A stretch of DNA of 64,000 nt from an uncultured Clostridia bacterium (lineage in GTDB: Bacteria > Bacillota > Clostridia > Christensenellales > UBA1242): NCBI GenBank assembly GCA_930971385.1, contig CAKNGB010000004.1, positions 1 through 64,000 of the forward strand. The letters are read 5' to 3'. A model generated the notes under the pieces. That model saw only the letters and a list, made by a program, of their open reading frames with translations. It was not told the origin of the DNA and did no database searches. The position numbers and the translations under genes were made by a program. This document shows, piece by piece, positions 47,301 to 52,483 of this stretch. Each line of letters starts with the position of its first letter. The first letter of the stretch is position 1.

Positions 47301-47914
47301 TTTTAATCCTCACAAGAGAAGGCACAATTGATGTGACGGAAAATTACAACTATGACAGCAACATCCTAAGTTTTACAAGGGGATTTTTAAGTGAAAATGA
47401 CCTTGCAGGCTCGCTTATGATGACGGTTGAGTTTGAAAGACTCTATCACACAGCCTCACTCATGGAAGAAATTGGCAACGGCACAAATGAAAGTCCATAT
47501 GAAATTAACAGCGTTGAAGCTTTGACCTATTACATGGAAAAAATCAATAATGGCGAGCAAAACGCACAGGGCTTAAATTATGCTCACGCAAGTTATATCT
47601 TAACTGCCGACATCGACCTTGTGGATAAGTTCTGGACGCCAATTGGAACAGAGGAAAATCCATTCAACGGAACCTTCAACTTTAACGGACATTCAGTTTT
47701 AAACATCTATCATGCAGTGCCTTATAATCCAACATACTATAGCGGATTGTTTGGAGTGATTGGAAATGATGTGAATATCATTTTGAATGTTCAAAATTAT
47801 TGGTATATCTTTGTTATCATTGCAATCGTCATTGTGCTTATCATTCTTCTCATCATTCTTCTTGTTTACAACAAAAAGAAGAAAGAAAAACGAGAGGAAC
47901 TTGTGACAAAGTGA
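29330..47914 (+). CDS. Giant (~6.2-kDa-residue, 6194-6196 aa) surface protein: N-terminal GLUG repeats, InlB-B (Listeria-Bacteroides) repeats, YDG-type repeats, C-terminal GLUG module and TM anchor
   Basis: Signal peptide MKVKSLIFSFIILLGGVFGSLLVQA; 'VGGLVGS' GLUG motifs; 'GYSFVEWNTQIDGEGDSY...ITLYAIW'; four 'K-(V/A)-(Y/F)-D' YDG-like units; C-terminal TM 'YWYIFVIIAIVIVLIILLIILLVYNKKKKEKREE'. ATG 29330 preferred over GTG 29324 because of gaggtg spacing. Confidence 0.9.
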   Translation: MKVKSLIFSFIILLGGVFGSLLVQAPVFLTDAATEDASVWDGNYDSSASDNDFYRSGTNYYIHSADGFSYFAYTVRNGTNYGNATIYLTTDINLGGRAWTPIGKSSTTSSSAIEFRGTFNGQGHTIFGLSITSGSGSAGLFSSVSGTINNLHLSSVNISANNCTSVGALVGQLANGGRITNCSVRGNVQATSATNVGGLVGSAIGATISNSVNHASVVGGINVGGLVGSTNNNVSISESFNEGTISSSYSQSSGTQNINVGGLVGSESSLTTSSYLNITNSYNAGSVVVRSINTNAGGILGYASTTSNRNYFKLQSVYNKGDFNLTSLSSGSTSPNVYVGGIVGFGANPTGTTITNGLIENAFNVGNVAQGANEYYIFSEIINYSSSQCSLENVYYDYDAILVEGGYDGEDYNYAIRTAHLDGKATNIDFVVNTLNFSSSIWAINNEFNDAYPYLINTIDIGLANGDNNTTSSSLWLGGGTQDNPYLIYTAEDLARVADRYNGKISGALSKDTNGITYFSLQNSLDLSSKAWDPIGINGYDFENAVFDGNNFTITGINCSLQVEYGEAVGLFGSIDNAIIRDVIVGEFRYIGQSSTSPDLATLVGEMNDSYVINCADFSDTGEYSIYSSTNSYIIYGKNNLSGTNVRANITSGNSTSRGYLVSINTDGGAYYDVCGAGGVYSVHKGVPEFIITGSTVYGTMFEEIGALDPNYIIDLPTDTLSDQSEQITSNTIVKEGYRINGFLISGTGVSFTEQTLCTSYLYNLVSNGIIAQWQEMPDVEYKIYYNPYERFYNSVNSSYYSGVTGQNGGNEEDKYISIEGAYNTFWSVAEFNRTLTDEIGEGELSREGYEVVGIWEEITTNSLDPNSPTFEYGGENIYESGGSTTGFFLNSSDNYFIEWEGVENYNITFTLLDAATKNDIDYLDRFTWEEAVESVVVSGTTRATTRYSRNDGNLNSDGVYNFSYNAGDVDKYGEEIYITITLRNGFMFDTYLDDLTANGFVNEDGGDINYIGSYGQMRKNRAVQLTNDFGQYYVVYTLSQFVGEGEFELCVRRTGNDFDLTVDKEVKFVLTMPTKPENPNYLEVLTSEGFVSVGTYNQAIGAAFSNNSLYFGLNMFDNYMIVTNNNFGFGDVTALERVGGESLYLTINENEYFIVRDVSTSSYYAYELSFDEATNVSTMSLYLVEGTESSGGLSAYALEQSISYGNYTFEFIDRLASISYDSDEQTSDTQSYYNINFLTNAEFGLVFSTEAEDVILTDYGGEPIDENGDGEFEVLVHAEDVDDAYQKIYYDFSRAKAGGNNFYSLDAYIGSAAGDDSNYINVSTANTTARFYVQLVDENGNQLLTDRELPSVYITNSNNVLVDAISNPVRVNTYAQNDFIEFTIVNTYDYQWAFRGNIGDEILFNELSETLEPGVNMYINIISTDDDGALDQYPEREEGIEPVHSYFEVISAQTGGNDRQNKTAYSFYLYYNYYGQAFALPSFDFMITFVVKEVEYGVMVETKFRQEDTPTSPLYDDDTHTSELKVDDESSQGTSIKLHSDNGFSLSTSAITNLENPNAYQGYNFYGFRLYDEEFDTYTYLTLGGTEFDTGSDTIADLAREYGGYLDDGEYNLSSATKTDGFMYFDADADRYMFRIQSIYTSKDVSYIATMDRYAIDHYNGWEEEGNPDYRYYYRTEALSNSLAEGSLVEGIYYYSNNPTNASGLIDDLVEGNNFVFEMQANGFSRYYRFVGVALMTRENYYGTQGNKGAEIFYQTFYAEDNGAVTIAQDLDGNDVMTFNAEALKEIFYNDIVELENQTIYLVPIIEQKTLLVNITSGIDLDVADIDGNQIPADETVQLKFYYNEQTNLEFNAEYLKQTTAPQAEYNRYYLVSDMDSVVLNEHFYDVIGYYANGWIVNDTTPIALTYHRIDRTYFTSDFAVSEDSENFGQYDYEITISRTWTANTYTINFNSADQGETGSSVYGVATGRTESVVATYGIGVILPENGFAITGYSFVEWNTQIDGEGDSYQPNEDVSNLRTGEEGDDEITLYAIWEAKEYNIRLVFNSGTYQGEEEHIISGITYNTAITGLSDIVPERNGFIFDGYFLPADNDVKLEYFRVSDGAILNTGISGFVDYTTGDYTEEEMASMGAITLYATWIYDGEADVSVENSFTTSYTGVQTNVPLSYFNFQGTNITIGEELTCIYDDVEVSMEFANNDDVSYSNNNFILQNINVGNYSINGTITLTDSSERYSNGRLQVLYFTLNFEITVADLSLAPRDDYSLQLANIKYLVGEIENSETVASYQSFGTFEALANSVKANDESTIDLTYDQIYEYQFMKYFLLLNSTAGEFNEIRNWNYEDYLTYFDNTTYYGQDENVEDLEGVRQERKEVMANSLMLFSYDILNQTSEYTLFSSEGGTYVYSPAQFEMSSTTSQTVNSDVSISSIATIAPYNMTPNNSYEVRAYIEGNTSGILNNYSILVDTSGRNYITLGYAYMLVDVLKISNRSGVDSTFFNVNAETVSVDWTAPDEEEYIFSDYLDYYYYQTDSNLYVHLEITTSNTGNADVDTLFNFYDSDNYLIVNNARVINRTAIPYSVSANYNVILDESFNFTIYNINDTSRISLDSSFLTKDEDGFIMNLDLPEELTEELFVVTGITYSLDGASTLTISNENGLDNGRYFSEDGGTLLLILENNNSANPVIYSGGAVTGINISVSSAYLNEYTRIIGFGQEEIYEFTGEGTVGSDFVINTEELEYEEGVLTELTFYATYSDLVYVEYDMNLPIDDGRVYSYLQLGVDTADDVLMVTADYLELSRLMFVESSGNEISYEQIFTGSNGEYVGYTSNIFAPIMFKAYWRIGEISVNNLGLTFTESVGALNEVYATEVGQLYDDENEMFTYSYEIIFNNGVVARSDSFYTLVLELENGGSLLDNGTYTIRITVKIKDEYAGILDEGSGTSITNEEISFVVDLKPIRIIGATLEGETPITYDGADHILEIGVNLTYEIYNSETGEYETQTNLYGYGQTGGFEIQITNNSLPVTSLINAGTYEIVFAIDENFYENNGTNLTFEYVIDKYNLDLSAYEIALSKKFNAQDGNLTFNLYAVEQITLNLNREQGEDIGEYDLFLTSFTSLNNNNFTVSFDDVMLYDGETDFEENLTSTVVGSFTITASDVLRLSWTATEENPQNLEVEYDVNGYTAHLDSNGNLVILAGAETAKTIALSLYDVSEGSEITREEILNIIRPLLSAIQISFYNSEPISTAINSALYTFLATSENNEINNYYTDVAFATDYSMQIVGQEIDVSTFNFDKVYDGTDVLYLDTLGNRIEDLETYSGVYITATYSDYHARNNMTVRLMLSATEGNNYGNYALSESLTTGSILKRDATLTFTMDSTYTYGELNSSMLSNVNLSGDTFGISVTDSDENLTSIFEISSYNLVLGLTNANGVNMNPQGYFYASEANYTLSIGSSTFDDFNFTAVNLPSFTITPYEYNIQIPESYIVISVLDEVASYYPETRTYTETGDTFEVQYVPVGAVQGVRGLYDLTLNSTTYANGNITVNINEDNNGFEISRETNAIYLEIQDTLILTQKYTGSAYSLQVTLEDFTLQIEAGENQLSSEIRFFSVSGENTKVYLEESALSDITSLNIFYSENQTSFENAGAYKLSLSSQSENYPTITLADNYYFTINPKGIDLQGMTFTKVYDGTNTLTITEFDGKVSGDDVELIGVFAGVNANENLNITFYLSGQDAINYVLVNDTFTGSILQADATIALSETSYQYGYINANSELEFVVTAENGITVSSTQYTVSNVQISNASYSTSNNLNVNTYQVSLQVESTNYNITIANGDTLELNIIPYKLDFLFTTDGLYMTTYSSDESRLNQFERNYGTPFGDTIMMRYTREVGSIVGYYHITDGEVVDNRNYTVSSVSDTSPNGAYRIVASTGRLYLLASELDEITSSNLDEGRILSMTYDGITYDQIEFVNNQEEETYLLRLTSSQNLGASREFAVNIYGYDETSLSYQKLGIYDSSITAQFRFENMSGALNVGDYMLYVDSYNCDNFDIVFGKNNTVSPFVARVNPIELYFGSTTISKVFDNKEAILSYVNASDVLNGILVGDEMSLTITFYDEEDNVAIYAGDNYRIEAVGNNSNYHINLTTSLGTQVVGQITKAPLDVYVESVSAIYGNSYNLNTFYFDLGEITDYDTSRISFSLSVASPNNSTSGHLEVGEYMLNYEFTSNDFEINSFISDGTANAQLLATLTITARTLSIAQTDTSLNEIFTKAYDGNVDIEITDGSQVMFGLSNLVAGDNVEVSSASFEDAMIGTGKNVNFVLGGDDALNYVVTPYRYGTILAVTVNLTFDYGERDGETIVSDVELAGRELISTLNYPFTSSRNLTSNSQDALTSTTNNFPISLSGREGSTFSHWSMNFSVTDGTDEYNFLQSAITSANMNASYNAGVYEVTVGNDSKTVSFLTYLFENDTNNYLGYYYASPENADGINIEFVANWTGDTYNINVQLQDENGTYSTSFASVQVDDDNMTTASYTSTRDYGARVEITVSLNDYANIIGFFNSTTGEEYFNGDEENNVQIEIGEDTATFVINSLQDHLYLAIKFSYDDVSITLDLTDYTGDITVSGDFIETTNNLYVWNTTYDQISAMTASGLDVIEYLGFEVSAFTFNNADQVSSIDFDTTLLSNYILRNDITGAYEILITPEFIGEEVTVILDYNHDEAQNKEILVRYQSTLDSSHDWEETPIRAGYDFAGWFSDGVRYEGVTVLNTTETLTLVAEWTIQRNTVSLTLDEHITFANSNFTYREDNGTYIFESLTFGENLEFELTLSDGYEIDTISYRTENENGDVAYGENGQTVSVSYSVPAPPAVFITATSAPLSNTITFSGEHFQVSAETANGEEITVTENSFDVASDVDVVVEITMETGYNFINLTSTSDISFTYNENNGAVTVEISGITSDVTFTVQSEARLNTVSIIFDDNEVIDTVVISGVETENYSTQIRTGETLDVYVLYIAGYRMDNADSAEFTTSFEAVSDGNNAYFGYFHIQVSSIATDGEVVVSSTRESYTITVETIVYDENMEIVTGTDNTATVNGSASASALFNTSVTLSATAGTQGDYSFAGWSRDGQNIFSNENPHNYVVMSNETIYAVFSTREFTINLVAYDVYTLNDGTGVEEIYQPITSAEFYLDDTLTPITSMTLFYGASTTIYLRVPDGYTYSGFGFINRDGSYNYILRDNSTEQMIEIEVSSADFDASSILQTMFVALTSNEVNINITSYIDFDGYHELDTEVGNITLVGENGETVNQFGYVGGTRVHYDANSFDQTTGQANSVRDFTVISYTGHDVYLKIMAEKSGYYFSSLVIDSTNVSVVRVSEVTENGGTYYIYHLFNIIGYGADVNIDVLFKPNKYILDLTFNNENGTKVDGGDFFLNKSDEMIRKVWSDGSNFSEMKVTSFADSYFSITAYVKLGFMLDEYNLSLTYDEDVLTISNIEVARLDFTDSGYRYVIHFDVEVITASTTLSINLTSQTYSVLLVDEDLNGEIIARIDNVRYHTPIDLTIANANNIHTDVLEFNATQLNVVQAKQDYYFGGYYTYDNGRGYQYINSEGNALVNFLETGYIFDEKTGTYIMSENAYEEENGNIVISLYLYWVYLKTQITFEIIPDVQINATAQDMIEGVDDYNSWFNEDMPLYIEVAFDTDITIVAPEISGYRFYKFVIQQRDVNNNALTDVESFSESVPWSTNAYDRIISMNIQIYYFARVDVQIYGGNVEVAISQDVQDARAQSLNAEGFVDTTMNFTLSAQNYDGYTIRYWQNLSTGERYTSVSSITTQIIARTTFLLYVQGQQVTLMFNEYDATNGRIMMMQINSPTGTQEMRTLGAYVNDSFVKLLNTTNVAVGDRVTFMMEIDYGYVVDWNIENVTLTNITTNYYYFEMEITQDMANSRIQVIPTFSGNSVAFYVSLEFADKDIIYNANDTNNATFAGYTVYNGLQTNVVESGLNSDISISIISYSRYDVYRILILTREGTIDVTENYNYDSNILSFTRGFLSENDLAGSLMMTVEFERLYHTASLMEEIGNGTNESPYEINSVEALTYYMEKINNGEQNAQGLNYAHASYILTADIDLVDKFWTPIGTEENPFNGTFNFNGHSVLNIYHAVPYNPTYYSGLFGVIGNDVNIILNVQNYWYIFVIIAIVIVLIILLIILLVYNKKKKEKREELVTK
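29912..30127 (+). repeat. Three near-identical 24-bp GLUG-encoding direct repeats (NVGGLVGS)
   Basis: aatgtcggcggacttgtgggaagc (29912), aatgttggcggacttgtgggaagc (29993), aatgtgggtggacttgtgggaagc (30104). Confidence 0.85.
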
Positions 47915-47948
47915 AAGAAATATAATAATTCTCAAACATTCTAAATAT

Positions 47949-47990
47949 AATAAAACAAGGAGAAAACATGAAAATTTTCCTTGTTTTATT
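47949..47990 (+). promoter_or_regulatory. Hairpin enclosing the uppP RBS/start region; also terminator-like for the giant gene
   Basis: 13-bp perfect arms AATAAAACAAGGA (47949-47961) / TCCTTGTTTTATT (47978-47990); ATG 47968 in the loop; followed by TTTAAT. Confidence 0.7.
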
Positions 47991-48729
47991 TTTAATGGGG
48001 CTGGTGCAAGGCTTGACCGAATTTTTGCCAGTTTCGTCCAGCGGACATTTGGTGCTTCTGTCGGAAATCTTTGGCGTGGAAGAAAGTTTATTTATAAGCA
48101 TTCTTCTTCATGTTGCCACACTTCTTTCCATTGTGGTTGTTTTTTGGAAGGATATTTGGGAACTTGTTAAACATCCACTTTCAGAAAAAGCCATGAAACT
48201 TGTTGTTGCCACCATTCCAACTTGCATAATTGTGCTGTTTTTAATGCCTATTGTTAAATCGTCGTTTGGCGGAGCATTTTTGCCATATTGTTTTTTAATA
48301 ACTGCTGTTCTTTTGTTTGCGACAGAACTTTTAACAAAAAACAAGCAAACGGAAGGCGTTGGGTATAAGCAAGCGCTCATCATGGGAATTGCACAGGGTT
48401 TTGCTGTTTTTCCAGGCATCTCGCGCTCAGGTTCCACCATTTGTGCAGGGCTTCTTGCAGGTGCAGATAAAAAAGAAAGTGCCAAGTTTTCCTTTTTGAT
48501 GAGTGTGCCAATCATTTTGCTTTCGCTTATTATGGAAATTTATGAAGTTTGCACAGGCGCGATAACCATAAATTATCCTGTTTTTGCCATAATAATAGCC
48601 TTTGTTGTTGCTTTTTTAAGTGGTATTTTTGCCATAAAATTCATGATGAAACTGACCGAAAAAGGTGGACTGAAGTGGTTTTCCATTTATCTTCTTTGTT
48701 TAGGCATTGCCACTTTCTTTTTAATTTAA
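47968..48729 (+). CDS. uppP: Undecaprenyl-diphosphatase (UppP/BacA)
   Basis: 'GLVQGLTEFLPVSSSGHLVLL' and 'FPGISRSGSTICAGLLAG'. Confidence 0.95.
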   Translation: MKIFLVLFLMGLVQGLTEFLPVSSSGHLVLLSEIFGVEESLFISILLHVATLLSIVVVFWKDIWELVKHPLSEKAMKLVVATIPTCIIVLFLMPIVKSSFGGAFLPYCFLITAVLLFATELLTKNKQTEGVGYKQALIMGIAQGFAVFPGISRSGSTICAGLLAGADKKESAKFSFLMSVPIILLSLIMEIYEVCTGAITINYPVFAIIIAFVVAFLSGIFAIKFMMKLTEKGGLKWFSIYLLCLGIATFFLI

Positions 48730-48793
48730 GTCTTTCTTGAAATGCGTGCATAAATTTTTTTGGACAACGATATATTGTTAAAAAGGGAGAAAA

Positions 48794-51439
48794 ATGGAGT
48801 TCTATAAATTTTCGGCTGATGAGTGTTTAAAAAAGTTCTCGTCCAGTATGTTTGGACTTTCAAACAACGAGGTTCAAGTAAGGCTTAAAGACAGCCAAAG
48901 CCTTTTAATTTCCAAGCAGAAAAAAAGCAATCTTTTCCTTAAATTTTTGGCTCAACTCAAAGAACTTATGGTGCTTATTCTTCTTTTTTCTTCGCTCATT
49001 TCCATAATCATTGGCGCGATTGAAGGCTCTTCCAGTGAAATTGTGGACGGAGTTATCATTCTTGGCATTGTTGTTATGAATGCCATTTTCGGCGTGGTGC
49101 AGGAACATAAAACAGAAAAGGCAATTGAAAGTTTAAAGAAAATGACGGAAGCCGAAACGCTGGTCCTTCGAGATGGCAAGGTGGAAAAAATTCCAAGTAG
49201 CCAGTTGGTGCATGGCGATATTGTTGTTTTGGAAGCAGGAGCAATTGTGCCTGCTGATGTCAGAATTTTGGAAAGCACAAATTTAAAAGTTAATGAATCA
49301 ACCCTTACGGGCGAAAGTAACGCGGTTTCCAAAAGTGCAGAGGTTGTCTATCACGAAAATAAGGCGATTGCCGACAGAAAAAACATGGCGTATTGCGGAA
49401 GTGTGGTGGAAAATGGACACGCGAAGGGCTTGGTGGTGGCGATAGGAAAAGAAAGCGAGTTCGGTAAAATTGCGGAAAGTTTAAAGGAAACTAAGAAAGA
49501 ACTGACGCCTCTTCAAAAAAACATTCAATCGGTTGGTAAAATTCTCACATACCTTATTCTTTTAATTGCCACAGTCACTTTCATATTAGAGGTTATTGCA
49601 AGACCAAATGAAATTTTAAACGCCTTTTTAACCGCGGTGGCAATTTCGGTTGCTGCCATTCCAGAAAGTATGCCAGCCGTTATCACAATCATCATGAGTT
49701 TAGGAATCGCGCAACTTAGCAAGCAGAAAGCAATTGTGAAGAAAATGCACGCGGTGGAAACGCTTGGGTGTTGCGATGTTATTTGCTCCGACAAGACTGG
49801 AACAATCACACAAAACAAGATGACAGTTAAAGAAATTTATGCAAATTTTGAGGAAAACTCGGAATTTTTCAACTTGCTTCTTCACGATATGGCGCTTTGC
49901 AACAATGGGCAAATGGGGAAGGAGGGCTATATTGGCGAATCCACCGAGGTCGCGCTTTTAAACTACGCCAAACTTAGAGGCGTGAAAATGGAGAAGTTAG
50001 ATTTTCCACGCATTTATGAAAATCCTTTCACCTCCGACAGAAAGATGATGTCCACGCAAAACATTTTTAATGGAAAAAAAGTGCTTTTTGTTAAAGGCGC
50101 GCTTGACAGGGTGTTAGGCAGATGTTCAACAATTGCCACTTGTGACCAAGTTGTGCCAATAACAGAGGTTGAACGAAAAAAGATAATGAAAATGAACGCA
50201 GATATGTGCAAAAATGCCTTACGCGTTTTGGCGTTTGCCTATAAGGAAGGCGAAAGCACCGAGGAAGAAAATTTAACTTTTCTTGGCATTTGTGGAATGC
50301 AAGACCCCCCTCGTCCAGAAATCACGTTGGCGGTGGAAAAGTGCCGTGGTGCTGGAATGCGTGCTGTGATGATAACCGGCGACTATAAAGACACCGCTTT
50401 TGCCATTGCAAAGCAAATTGGAATTGTTAAAAATGAAAGCGAAGTTATGTCTGGTGAAGAGATTGATAAATGTTCTGATGAGGAATTTTCTAAAGTTGTG
50501 GAAAGGATAAGCGTTTTTGCTCGTGTTTCGCCAGCACACAAAGTTAGAATTGTGGAAGCGCTTAAAAAGAATGGACATAATGTGGCAATGACTGGCGACG
50601 GCGTCAACGATGCTCCAAGCATGAAAAAAGCAAGCATAGGCATTGGCATGGGCAAAAGTGGCACCGATGTCACAAAAGAAGTGGCAGATTTAATCATCAC
50701 TGACGACAATTTTGCCACTATTGTTGTGGCTGTGGAGCAGGGCAGAAAGATATACAGCAACATTCAAAAAACCGTCAAATTTCTTTTCTCTGCCAATATG
50801 GCGGAAATTCTTGCTCTCTTTTTCATAACCATCCTCTTTCCAAACCACACCTTTCTTTTGCCAGTGCAAATACTGTTTATAAATCTCATCACCGACTCGC
50901 TTCCAGCCATAGCGCTTGGCGTTGAGAAAGTGGAAAGCGGTGTGATGAAGGAAAAACCGCGAAGTCAAAAAAGTGGCTTGTTTTCAAACGGCGTGGGTGT
51001 CAGCATAGTTGTGCTTGGCATGATTCAAACCTTGCTCACTCTTGGCGCCTACATTTTTGGCTTGTTTATGTATAACGAAAGTGTGGCAATGACCATGGCG
51101 TTCTACACTTTAAACCTCATACAACTATTCTATATGTTCACCGCACGCACAAAAGAGTGTTGCTTTAAATCTAATCCATTTAAAAACAAATTTTTCTCTC
51201 TTGCACTTGGTGCTGGGCTTGGGCTTCTAGTTCTCATTGCAACAACTGGCTTTAAAGACTTACTAAAACTTTCCTCGCTTGATGCGTCTTGTTGGATAAT
51301 CGTTCTTCTTTTATCAATTTCAATTATCTTTATTGGTGAAATATATAAAGTTGTTGAACGCAAAATAAATTTGAAAAAAGAGAATAAAAACACTTTAAAA
51401 ATCAAGAAAAATCGGAAAAAAGCAATAAAAATTTCCTAA
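48794..51439 (+). CDS. Calcium-type P-type cation-transporting ATPase
   Basis: 'CSDKTGTITQNKMTV', 'TGESNAVSK', 'MTGDGVNDAPSMKKASIGIGMGKSGTDVTKEVAD'; N- and C-terminal cation ATPase domains. Confidence 0.93.
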   Translation: MEFYKFSADECLKKFSSSMFGLSNNEVQVRLKDSQSLLISKQKKSNLFLKFLAQLKELMVLILLFSSLISIIIGAIEGSSSEIVDGVIILGIVVMNAIFGVVQEHKTEKAIESLKKMTEAETLVLRDGKVEKIPSSQLVHGDIVVLEAGAIVPADVRILESTNLKVNESTLTGESNAVSKSAEVVYHENKAIADRKNMAYCGSVVENGHAKGLVVAIGKESEFGKIAESLKETKKELTPLQKNIQSVGKILTYLILLIATVTFILEVIARPNEILNAFLTAVAISVAAIPESMPAVITIIMSLGIAQLSKQKAIVKKMHAVETLGCCDVICSDKTGTITQNKMTVKEIYANFEENSEFFNLLLHDMALCNNGQMGKEGYIGESTEVALLNYAKLRGVKMEKLDFPRIYENPFTSDRKMMSTQNIFNGKKVLFVKGALDRVLGRCSTIATCDQVVPITEVERKKIMKMNADMCKNALRVLAFAYKEGESTEEENLTFLGICGMQDPPRPEITLAVEKCRGAGMRAVMITGDYKDTAFAIAKQIGIVKNESEVMSGEEIDKCSDEEFSKVVERISVFARVSPAHKVRIVEALKKNGHNVAMTGDGVNDAPSMKKASIGIGMGKSGTDVTKEVADLIITDDNFATIVVAVEQGRKIYSNIQKTVKFLFSANMAEILALFFITILFPNHTFLLPVQILFINLITDSLPAIALGVEKVESGVMKEKPRSQKSGLFSNGVGVSIVVLGMIQTLLTLGAYIFGLFMYNESVAMTMAFYTLNLIQLFYMFTARTKECCFKSNPFKNKFFSLALGAGLGLLVLIATTGFKDLLKLSSLDASCWIIVLLLSISIIFIGEIYKVVERKINLKKENKNTLKIKKNRKKAIKIS

Positions 51440-51453
51440 AAGTAAAAAATTTT

Positions 51454-51497
51454 AATAAGGATGTTTCAAAAAATGTGTAAACATCTTTATTTTTTTA
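51454..51497 (+). terminator. Rho-independent terminator of the P-type ATPase
   Basis: AATAAGGATGTTT / AAACATCTTTATT (one G-U) + T-run. Confidence 0.75.
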
Positions 51498-51503
51498 AAA
51501 CAA

Positions 51504-51532
51504 TTTACATTTCCTTAAAAGTGTGATAAAAT
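51504..51532 (+). promoter_or_regulatory. sigmaA promoter predicted to give a leaderless mRNA
   Basis: TTTACA (51504-51509), 17 bp, TAAAAT (51527-51532), 6 nt, ATG 51539; no SD. Confidence 0.7.
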
Positions 51533-51538
51533 ATATTC

Positions 51539-52483
51539 ATGGAAATTGCCGAGATAATTAAAAACCAAAATTTCTTTAAAAAATTGGAAGAGAAACCTCT
51601 TTCAAATTCTCTTCTTTTTTATTGCGAGGATGACAAAACAAGCGAAGTGACCTTGATTTTAACAGCGCTCATGTTGAACTATAAGACCTATGCTCTTATG
51701 AATGAAAACAGCGCGGAATATAAGCGAGTGTTAAACGGCGCTGACCTAGACATTAAAATCTATCCAAAAAACAAAGAGAAACTTCTTGTTTCCGATTCCA
51801 ACGAAATTGTGGACGAAGTTTTCATTAAGCCAACAAATAAGGAAAACAAAGTGTTCTTAATTGAAAATATTGACTTATCCACCACAGAGGCACAAAACAA
51901 ACTTTTGAAGGTTTTGGAAGAACCGCCAAAGAATGTTTACTTTTTAATAAGCGCAAAACAAGCCGACCGTGTGCTTCCAACCATAAAATCTAGGTGCGAC
52001 AAAATCACAATCGAAAAACTTCCGCTCAGCGAGATTGAAAAGGTTTGTAAAAATCCACTTGCTTGTATGTTGTGTGAGGGGTATATTGGCAAGGCGGAGG
52101 AACTCAGCAAAAATTCCAATTTAAACGAAATTGTTGATTTTGCTGTCAGCCTTGTTTGCGATTTAAAAAACAGTTCGCAGGTTTTAAGATTTTCCAAGCG
52201 CTTTCAAGAATTTAAAGGAGATATTGATTTGATTTTGAAAATCTATTCTTTTTGTCTTGAAGATATGCTCAAAATTAAAACTGAAATTAAGGATTACTGC
52301 TTAATGAAGATGTTTTTGCCAAAAATCGAGTCGGTCGAAAGCGAGTTTTCGGTGCAAGCAATTTGTGAAATTCTTAATTTAATCACATTTTTCAGAAAAA
52401 AATTGGAATTTAATGCCAATTTGCCAGTGGCAATCGACAATTTATTACTAAAAATTTTGGAGGTTAAATATATATGCAAATAG
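51539..52483 (+). CDS. holB: DNA polymerase III delta' subunit (HolB-like)
   Basis: 'EAQNKLLKVLEEPPKNVYFLISAKQADRVLPTIKSRCDKITIEKL'; synteny with ricT and trmN6. Confidence 0.85.
   Translation: MEIAEIIKNQNFFKKLEEKPLSNSLLFYCEDDKTSEVTLILTALMLNYKTYALMNENSAEYKRVLNGADLDIKIYPKNKEKLLVSDSNEIVDEVFIKPTNKENKVFLIENIDLSTTEAQNKLLKVLEEPPKNVYFLISAKQADRVLPTIKSRCDKITIEKLPLSEIEKVCKNPLACMLCEGYIGKAEELSKNSNLNEIVDFAVSLVCDLKNSSQVLRFSKRFQEFKGDIDLILKIYSFCLEDMLKIKTEIKDYCLMKMFLPKIESVESEFSVQAICEILNLITFFRKKLEFNANLPVAIDNLLLKILEVKYICK

Noticed and set aside
47780-47914. Sortase LPXTG signal at the C-terminus of the giant protein
   Set aside because: No LPXTG-like motif precedes the TM; only a hydrophobic helix and charged tail.
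50305-50310. C6 homopolymer in the P-type ATPase as a phase-variation tract
   Set aside because: Only 6 nt and encodes the conserved D-P-P-R motif; length explained by the coding constraint.
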